Assembly (NCBI GenBank): GCA_035308905.1 | Contig: DATGFS010000045.1 | Coordinates: 1-47,826, forward strand | Direction: 5' to 3' | DNA from: a bacterium | Lineage (GTDB): Bacteria > Sysuimicrobiota > Sysuimicrobiia > Sysuimicrobiales > Segetimicrobiaceae | Length of the DNA stretch: 47,826 nucleotides | Shown: positions 42,727-47,826 of the stretch, piece by piece | Layout: every line of letters begins with the position of its first letter | Numbering within the stretch: position 1 is the stretch's first letter | Made by a program: the position numbers and the translations under genes | Notes under the pieces: model-generated | The model's input: the letters and a program-made list of their open reading frames with translations, nothing else | Told to the model about the DNA's origin: nothing | Database searches by the model: none

Positions 42727-42936
42727 TCCGTTCCGTCCTCGGGTCAAATTTCTGCCCAGATTTCTTCGAACGCCTGTGCGGCTCCTGGGAGATCGGGTGC
42801 CTATCCGGGCGACGTAAGACCAAGCATGTATCGACAATGTTCGACGAACATGTCAAGGTGGCATGTACTGGACCTTATTGGTCCAGTTCAAGACTTGACG
42901 GTAGCGGTCGCTCTCGATCCGGCCGGGGGGAAGTCG

Positions 42937-45900
42937 GTGTCGAGCACGGTTCCACTTGTTACCGCGGAGACTCGCGGCCCGAATCGCATCGAACGGCGCC
43001 CGCGCGCGGTTCCGCGAACGCGCCTGTGGCACCGGGTCTCCGTCCGTCTTGCGCTGATCATCGTGTGCTCGGTCGCGCTGACCTCCGGACTGACGATGTA
43101 CGACGCGTTCGAGGCGCGCCGCGCGGCGATCGGGGAGATCGGGCAGGACACCCAGCGCACCGCGCGCCTCGCATCGGCAGCCAACCAACAACTGATCCAC
43201 GCGACCGATTCGATTCTCGCCGCGCTCGCCGTCGCGCCCGCAATTCAGCACATGGATTGGCCCGCCTGCCGGCAGCTCCTGTCAAAGGCGTTGGGGCTGA
43301 ATTCGGTCTATGCCAACTTCGGTGTCGCCGGCACTGACGGGACGGTCGTGTGCAGCGCGCGGCCGCTCTCACGGCCCGTGAATATCGCGGACCGCGAGTA
43401 CTTCCAGTTGGCCCTTGCCACACAGGCCTTTTCGATCGGCGGCTACCAGATCGGCCGCGTCGTCGGCACGCCGACCCAGAACTTTGCCCTGCCCGTGGTT
43501 GATGCGACGGGTGCCGTGCACCACGTGATTTACGCGGCCGTCGACCTGAGATGGCTCAGGCGATTGGCCGGTACGATGGACCTGCCGGCCGGCTCGACGA
43601 TCAACATCTCCGACGCTCGCGGGCGAGCGCTGGTCCGCTATCCGAATGTCGCCGGCCTCATCGGGCGCACCATGCCCTACGCGGACGTCATCGCGTCCGT
43701 CGGCAAGGACGGTCTGGCGATGACGCAGCGGATAGGCCTCGACGGCGTCTGGCGCGTCTACGGGATCGTCCGTCTGACCGCTCAGCCGCAGTATGAGGAC
43801 ACGTATCTCAGCGTGGGCATCCCCGTGTCGGCCGTGGTCGCGCCGGCTCAGCGTGCGTTTCTGAGGAACTTGACGTTGGTGCTCGTGCTTGGTCTCCTGA
43901 CCGCCCTGGTGGCGCTCGGCGGCGCGGCGCTTCAGGTGCAGCGGCCGCTCGACGCGCTCACCCGGGCGGCCAAGCGGCTCGCCGCGGGCGATCTCAGGGC
44001 CCGCGCCGGGTCGGCCGCGCCGGCGGGCGAGCTGCGCCAGGTGCTCGACACGTTCGATGAGATGGCGTCCGCGCTGGAGCGGCGCACCACCGCCCTTCAC
44101 GACGCGCAGGCCCGCTATCGCGCCCTCGTCGAGCAGTCGCTCGCCGGCGTCGCCGTCTTGAACGCGGAGAAGGTCCTCTACGCGAACGACGCCATAGCGA
44201 AGATCCTCGGGTACACGCCCGAGGAACTCGTCGGCCGGCCGGGTCCGCACCGGGACTTGGTGCATCCTGAGGACCGAGCGCTCGCGGCCGAAAGACTGCG
44301 CCTGCGGTTCGCGGACGATCACGACCCTATCCACTACACGTTGCGCTTTCTTCGCAAGGATGGGTCCATCGTGTACGCGGAGGTGTTCGGCCGCAGGATC
44401 GCGTACCAAGGGCAGCCGGCGGTGATCGTCACCGTGCTCGACATTTCCGCCAGGCTCCGGGCTGAGGCGGCGCTGCGCGCGAGCGAAGAAAGCTACCGGA
44501 GCCTCGTCGACCGGGTGCCCGTCGGACTGTACCGTACCACGGCAGACGGTCGCTTCCTACAGGTCAACCCGGCCGGGCTCGAGATCATGGGCTATCCGGA
44601 TATGGAGACTGCCGCCGGCCTGAGCGCCGGCGACCTCTACGCCGACCCAGAGGATCGCCGCCGATTCCGGTCGACGATGGAGCGGGACAACGTCGTCGAT
44701 AGCATTGAATACCGGCTGCGCCGTCCCGACGGATCGGTCATCTGGGTGCGCGACCGCGCGCGGGCGATGCGCGACGGCCGCGGCGGCGTGCTCTACTTCG
44801 AAGGCTTTATGGAGGACGTCACCCGGCAGCGGCAGGCCGCCGAGGAGCAGGCGCGGCGCGCGGCCGAGCGAGAGGCCTTCCACGAGCTCAGCGTCGGTCT
44901 GCGAAGCGCCCGCACCTCGCGCGACATGTACACGATCGTCGTCGAACATGTGAAAGCGGTGGTGGGCGCGGGATTCGTCTCTCTCAACCTGCTGGACGCC
45001 GAACGCCGGCAGTTCACGCGGGCACACTCCTCCGGCACTCTCCTTGGAGGCACAGACCCGGTCTTTCCCCTGGCCGGAAGTCTCTCCGAGCCGGTGATCG
45101 AGACGGGCAGGAGCCGCGTCCTCGATCTCCTGACGGCGGCGGTGCCGGCGTGGTGGAATCGATCCCCGCTGGGCGCGTTCGGAGCGGTTGCCGTCGTCCC
45201 GGTCCGCACGGAAGACGCGACGATCGGAACGATATTGGCGGCCCGCCTGCGGGAGTCGGGCGCGGTGCCCTTCACCGAGGTGGAGCTGCAGCAGCTCCAG
45301 GGGATCGCGGAGATCAGTGGAATCGCGATCCGGCGCGCGGAACTGGCCGAGAGCCTGGCGCGCCGCGTCGAGACGCTGACCGCGCTGTACGGCGGCGCCG
45401 AGCGGCTGGCCGGCAGCCTCGACCCGGACCGGCTGGCCGTCGACGTGGTCCGGACCTGCGTCGAGTCGTTCGGCCTCCGGATGGCATCGCTCGCCTATCT
45501 CACGGACGAGGATACCCCGGTCATGGCCGCGCACTACCCGTCCGATTCGGAGGGTGTCCAGACCGCGGACGGCCGCGTGCTCGACTTCCGGCAGATCGAC
45601 CCCGAGACATGCCGCGCCCTCCGCGAAGCGGAGTCACCGGTCATTCGTCAGCTCGCCGGGGACCGGGACCACCCGGCGTGGGAGAGCGCGGCCCTCGTGG
45701 CGGGGATGCGCAGCGCGGCGTTTGTCCCGCTGATCAGCCGCGCGAAGCCCTTCGGATTCCTTGTCCTCTACAGCGATCAGGTGGAGGCGTTTACCACCGA
45801 GCGCGTGGAGTTCTTGACCGCGTACGCGCATCAGGCCGCCGCGGCCCTCCAGAACGCGCGCCTGTTCGACGACGCCGAGCGGCGGCTGCGCGAGCTCGGG

Positions 45901-47100
45901 GCGCTCAATGACATCGACCGCGCGGTGCGCAGCAGCCTCGACCTGCGGGTCATCCTTCAGGTGCTGCTCGACAAGGCCGCGGCCGAGCTCCAGGTCGACG
46001 CGGTCGACGTCCTGCTGCTCGATCCGGAGACGCAGACGCTCAGCTGCCCCGCCTCCCGCGGATTCCGAGGCGACGCCGTGCGGCGCGTCCGGCAGCGGCT
46101 CGGCGATGGATATGCCGGTCAGGTGGCGTTGAGCGGCCGGCCCGTCAGCCTCGGCAATTTGAACGGCGCCGCGGAGTCGGTCTGCGGCCGCCACGTGACG
46201 GGCGAAAGCTTCGTCTCCTATTACGCCGTGCCCCTCGTGGCCAAGGGCGTTGTCAAGGGAGTGTTGGAAGTCTACCGCCGGTCGCCGATGGCGCCGACGC
46301 AGGAGTGGCACGCGTTCTTCGAGGCCCTGGCGGGGCAGGCGGCGATCGCCATCGACAACGTGTCGCTGTTCGACGACCTGCACAGGGCGAACGCCAGTCT
46401 CCGGATGTCCTACGACGACACGCTCGCCGGATGGTCGCGCGCGCTCGACCTCCGGGACCGGGAGACGGAGGGACACTCCGGGCGCGTGGCCCAGTTGACC
46501 ATCACGCTCGCGCGGGCGATGGACGTCCCGAAGGCGGACCTGGTCCACATCCGCCGCGGCGCGCTCCTGCACGACATCGGGAAGATGGGCGTCCCCGACG
46601 CCATCTTACTCAAGCCCGGCCCGCTCACCGAGGCGGAGTGGAAGACGATGCGGCACCACCCCGCGTACGCGCGCCAGCTGCTCGAGCCCATCGCCTACCT
46701 GCGCCGGGCGCTCGACATCCCGTACTGCCACCACGAATGGTGGGACGGGACCGGATACCCGCAGGGTCTGTCCGGCAGCCAGATTCCCCTTGCCGCCAGG
46801 ATCTTTGCGGTCGTGGACGTGTGGGACGCTTTGCGGTCCGATCGGCCGTACCGGCCGGCCTGGAGCGTCGAGCTGGTCCGGGCGTACGTCCGGGACCAGG
46901 CCGGCACGCAGTTCGATCCCGCGGTCGTCCGCAAGTTCCTCGAGCTGCTCGACCGGGGCGCCCTCCTCGATCCGGCGGCGCCGGAGTCTATGGCGCCGGA
47001 ATCAACGGCGCCTGGGCCCGATCAGTCCACCAGGGCGGACGGAGCCGCCGCGGACGAAATCGCCGGGCTGCCCGCGCGGGCCGCCCTGGAGCGAGGGTGA
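42937..47100 (+). CDS. Multidomain sensor with HD-GYP output (c-di-GMP phosphodiesterase)
   Basis: About 1387 residues from GTG 42937, which has GGGGGGAAG just upstream; in-frame ATGs at 42826 and 42850 lack a ribosome site. Order: TM helix 36-54, periplasmic dCache-like domain to about 300, TM helix 306-330 (LVLVLGLLTALVALGG), HAMP to about 385, PAS 392-515, PAS 516-640, three GAF domains (about 648-800, 811-975, 983-1145), HD-GYP 1157-1355. The HD pair is in GALLHDIGKMGVP (about 1211-1212). The GYP motif reads HHEWWDGTGYP, with Trp where the family usually has Arg. It probably hydrolyses cyclic-di-GMP in response to an external ligand. Confidence 0.93.
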   Translation: MSSTVPLVTAETRGPNRIERRPRAVPRTRLWHRVSVRLALIIVCSVALTSGLTMYDAFEARRAAIGEIGQDTQRTARLASAANQQLIHATDSILAALAVAPAIQHMDWPACRQLLSKALGLNSVYANFGVAGTDGTVVCSARPLSRPVNIADREYFQLALATQAFSIGGYQIGRVVGTPTQNFALPVVDATGAVHHVIYAAVDLRWLRRLAGTMDLPAGSTINISDARGRALVRYPNVAGLIGRTMPYADVIASVGKDGLAMTQRIGLDGVWRVYGIVRLTAQPQYEDTYLSVGIPVSAVVAPAQRAFLRNLTLVLVLGLLTALVALGGAALQVQRPLDALTRAAKRLAAGDLRARAGSAAPAGELRQVLDTFDEMASALERRTTALHDAQARYRALVEQSLAGVAVLNAEKVLYANDAIAKILGYTPEELVGRPGPHRDLVHPEDRALAAERLRLRFADDHDPIHYTLRFLRKDGSIVYAEVFGRRIAYQGQPAVIVTVLDISARLRAEAALRASEESYRSLVDRVPVGLYRTTADGRFLQVNPAGLEIMGYPDMETAAGLSAGDLYADPEDRRRFRSTMERDNVVDSIEYRLRRPDGSVIWVRDRARAMRDGRGGVLYFEGFMEDVTRQRQAAEEQARRAAEREAFHELSVGLRSARTSRDMYTIVVEHVKAVVGAGFVSLNLLDAERRQFTRAHSSGTLLGGTDPVFPLAGSLSEPVIETGRSRVLDLLTAAVPAWWNRSPLGAFGAVAVVPVRTEDATIGTILAARLRESGAVPFTEVELQQLQGIAEISGIAIRRAELAESLARRVETLTALYGGAERLAGSLDPDRLAVDVVRTCVESFGLRMASLAYLTDEDTPVMAAHYPSDSEGVQTADGRVLDFRQIDPETCRALREAESPVIRQLAGDRDHPAWESAALVAGMRSAAFVPLISRAKPFGFLVLYSDQVEAFTTERVEFLTAYAHQAAAALQNARLFDDAERRLRELGALNDIDRAVRSSLDLRVILQVLLDKAAAELQVDAVDVLLLDPETQTLSCPASRGFRGDAVRRVRQRLGDGYAGQVALSGRPVSLGNLNGAAESVCGRHVTGESFVSYYAVPLVAKGVVKGVLEVYRRSPMAPTQEWHAFFEALAGQAAIAIDNVSLFDDLHRANASLRMSYDDTLAGWSRALDLRDRETEGHSGRVAQLTITLARAMDVPKADLVHIRRGALLHDIGKMGVPDAILLKPGPLTEAEWKTMRHHPAYARQLLEPIAYLRRALDIPYCHHEWWDGTGYPQGLSGSQIPLAARIFAVVDVWDALRSDRPYRPAWSVELVRAYVRDQAGTQFDPAVVRKFLELLDRGALLDPAAPESMAPESTAPGPDQSTRADGAAADEIAGLPARAALERG

Positions 47101-47181
47101 TGCCGGCCGCGCTCGTGGCGTTCGCCGCCGGGTAGGGTCCGTCCCGGGGACACGCGGGTCGGGGAGCACCACCAAAAATAG

Positions 47182-47214
47182 AAGCGCGGCCGGCGAAACC
47201 CGCCAGCCGCGCTT
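47182..47214. terminator. Bidirectional terminator between HD-GYP and S41 genes
   Basis: AAGCGCGGC (47182-47190) pairs with GCCGCGCTT (47206-47214), with an inner GGCG/CGCC extension. On the minus strand the stem is followed by CTATTTTTGG, a good U-tract, so it terminates the S41 protease gene; on the plus strand it follows the HD-GYP gene. Confidence 0.8.
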
Positions 47215-47238
47215 TACGTCGATACGGGTCCGCGGCTG

Positions 47239-47826
47239 TTACGGTGTTTGGAAGCCGACGGCTCCCGCCGCTCGGATCGCCGCCTGCAGCTGCGGGTCGA
47301 CGCCTTGCTCCATGTCCGCCTCGCCGAGCGGTACCGCGACATCCGGCGAGATCCCCACCGCTTCGACGACGTGCCCGCCGGGAGTCGTGATGCGCTCCAC
47401 CGTCACGGACATGCCGCCCTCCGGAAGGGCGACGTCGATTGCTCCGCCGAGGGCGCCGGCCGTCTTCTCGCCGATGATCTGCGCCCGATGGAGGTCCTTG
47501 AAGGCGCCGGTCACGATCTCCGATCCGGACGCGCTGCCGGCGTTCGTCAGTACGACCAGCGGCACCTGGGCGAACGGTGAGGGGCCCATCGTCCGCAGCA
47601 GGCTGGACGACTCCCGGTCCACCACGCGGGCGATTGGGGAGCCGTTCGTGAGGAAGAGGCCCGCCACGCCGTCGGCCTCGCTGATCAGCCCGCCGGGGTT
47701 GCCCCGCAGGTCGAGGATGACCGAACGGATCTGGCCCTGCTCGGCGAGCCCGAGCAGCTGAGCCCGCATGTCGCGCGCCGCGCCCTTGCTGAACTCGAAC
47801 AGCCGCACGTAGACGACTCCCGGCTC
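47239..47826 (-). CDS. C-terminal processing protease (S41), 3' part only
   Basis: The frame stays open to the window edge; 195 residues are visible and the N-terminal export signal and PDZ domain lie outside. Visible catalytic-domain motifs: VVYVRLFEFSKG, LDLRGNPGGLISEADGVAGL, the Ser loop NAGSASGSEI and the Lys motif IGEKTAGALGG, so both catalytic residues are present. CtpA/Prc-type proteases cut periplasmic or extracytoplasmic substrates near their C-termini. Terminated by the hairpin at 47182-47214. Confidence 0.93.
   Translation of the reverse strand, partial: EPGVVYVRLFEFSKGAARDMRAQLLGLAEQGQIRSVILDLRGNPGGLISEADGVAGLFLTNGSPIARVVDRESSSLLRTMGPSPFAQVPLVVLTNAGSASGSEIVTGAFKDLHRAQIIGEKTAGALGGAIDVALPEGGMSVTVERITTPGGHVVEAVGISPDVAVPLGEADMEQGVDPQLQAAIRAAGAVGFQTP

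Noticed and set aside
1-47826. CRISPR array associated with cas1
   Set aside because: No series of regularly spaced direct repeats is visible near cas1 or anywhere in the window, and there is no cas2.

Overview
The window reads as a chromosomal segment of a high-GC bacterium, probably an uncultured member of the Terrabacteria side of the tree (Chloroflexota / Armatimonadota / CSP1-3-like). That placement is an inference from gene style only: dense ABC-transporter and amidohydrolase operons, frequent GTG starts, ATGA and TAATG gene overlaps, and tRNA genes that encode their CCA. No rRNA or marker protein is present to fix the taxonomy.

Region 1 (1 to about 12.1 kb) is an accessory island, visibly less GC-rich than the rest. 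It opens with the tail of an IS3-type transposase. A restriction-modification cassette follows: a C5 cytosine methyltransferase, a candidate restriction enzyme and a Vsr endonuclease. Next is a tRNA-Thr(CGT) gene, and immediately beyond it lies the main find, a compact divergent element of about 7.7 kb. Its leftward arm encodes a zinc-finger protein, a Cas1 integrase with an intact E/H/D active site and a C-terminal zinc finger, and a helix-turn-helix/coiled-coil protein. Its rightward arm encodes a small excisionase-type HTH protein, an 18-codon leader, a second HTH protein, an HNH nuclease and a complete family B DNA polymerase with proofreading domain. There is no cas2, effector or CRISPR array. 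Cas1 + PolB + HNH + HTH is the signature of a casposon, a self-synthesising transposon that uses Cas1 as integrase. The gene set, the tRNA flank, the Xis-like protein and the paired zinc-finger proteins make it worth close study. I could not identify convincing terminal inverted repeats or a target-site duplication.

Region 2 (12.2 to 15.8 kb) holds a TPR protein, small membrane proteins, a small winged-helix protein, a PNPOx-type flavoprotein and tRNA-Val(CAC).

Region 3 (16.0 to 23.5 kb) is a nitrogen-oxide response cluster: a Crp/Fnr regulator, hemerythrin-DUF2249 protein, MIP18-type Fe-S assembly factor, cupin, NnrS and CopD-like membrane proteins, a three-cysteine Rrf2 regulator, a copper nitrite reductase (NirK/AniA type) and another large NnrS-like membrane protein. 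A 16-base sequence containing TTG-N8-CAA occurs in front of both the hemerythrin gene and the divergent cupin/Rrf2 pair, each time at the correct distance from a -10-like hexamer for a class II Crp/Fnr promoter.

Region 4 (23.1 to 27.9 kb) has DUF488, a 1051-residue beta-propeller (BNR/sortilin-type) protein, a DUF2255-like protein and a PaaI thioesterase.

Region 5 (28.3 to 41.9 kb) is a catabolic gene set on one strand: ureohydrolase, M20-type protein, an SsuABC-like importer, two ATZ/TRZ-type amidohydrolases, an LLM flavin oxidoreductase, a peptide/nickel-type importer without its ATPases, and a D-2-hydroxyacid dehydrogenase. It looks like uptake and stepwise hydrolysis of a nitrogen-rich small molecule; the substrate is unknown.

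Region 6 (41.9 kb to the end) has an unknown protein, a 1387-residue Cache-HAMP-PAS-GAF-HD-GYP sensor protein that probably degrades cyclic-di-GMP, and the 3' part of an S41 C-terminal processing protease.
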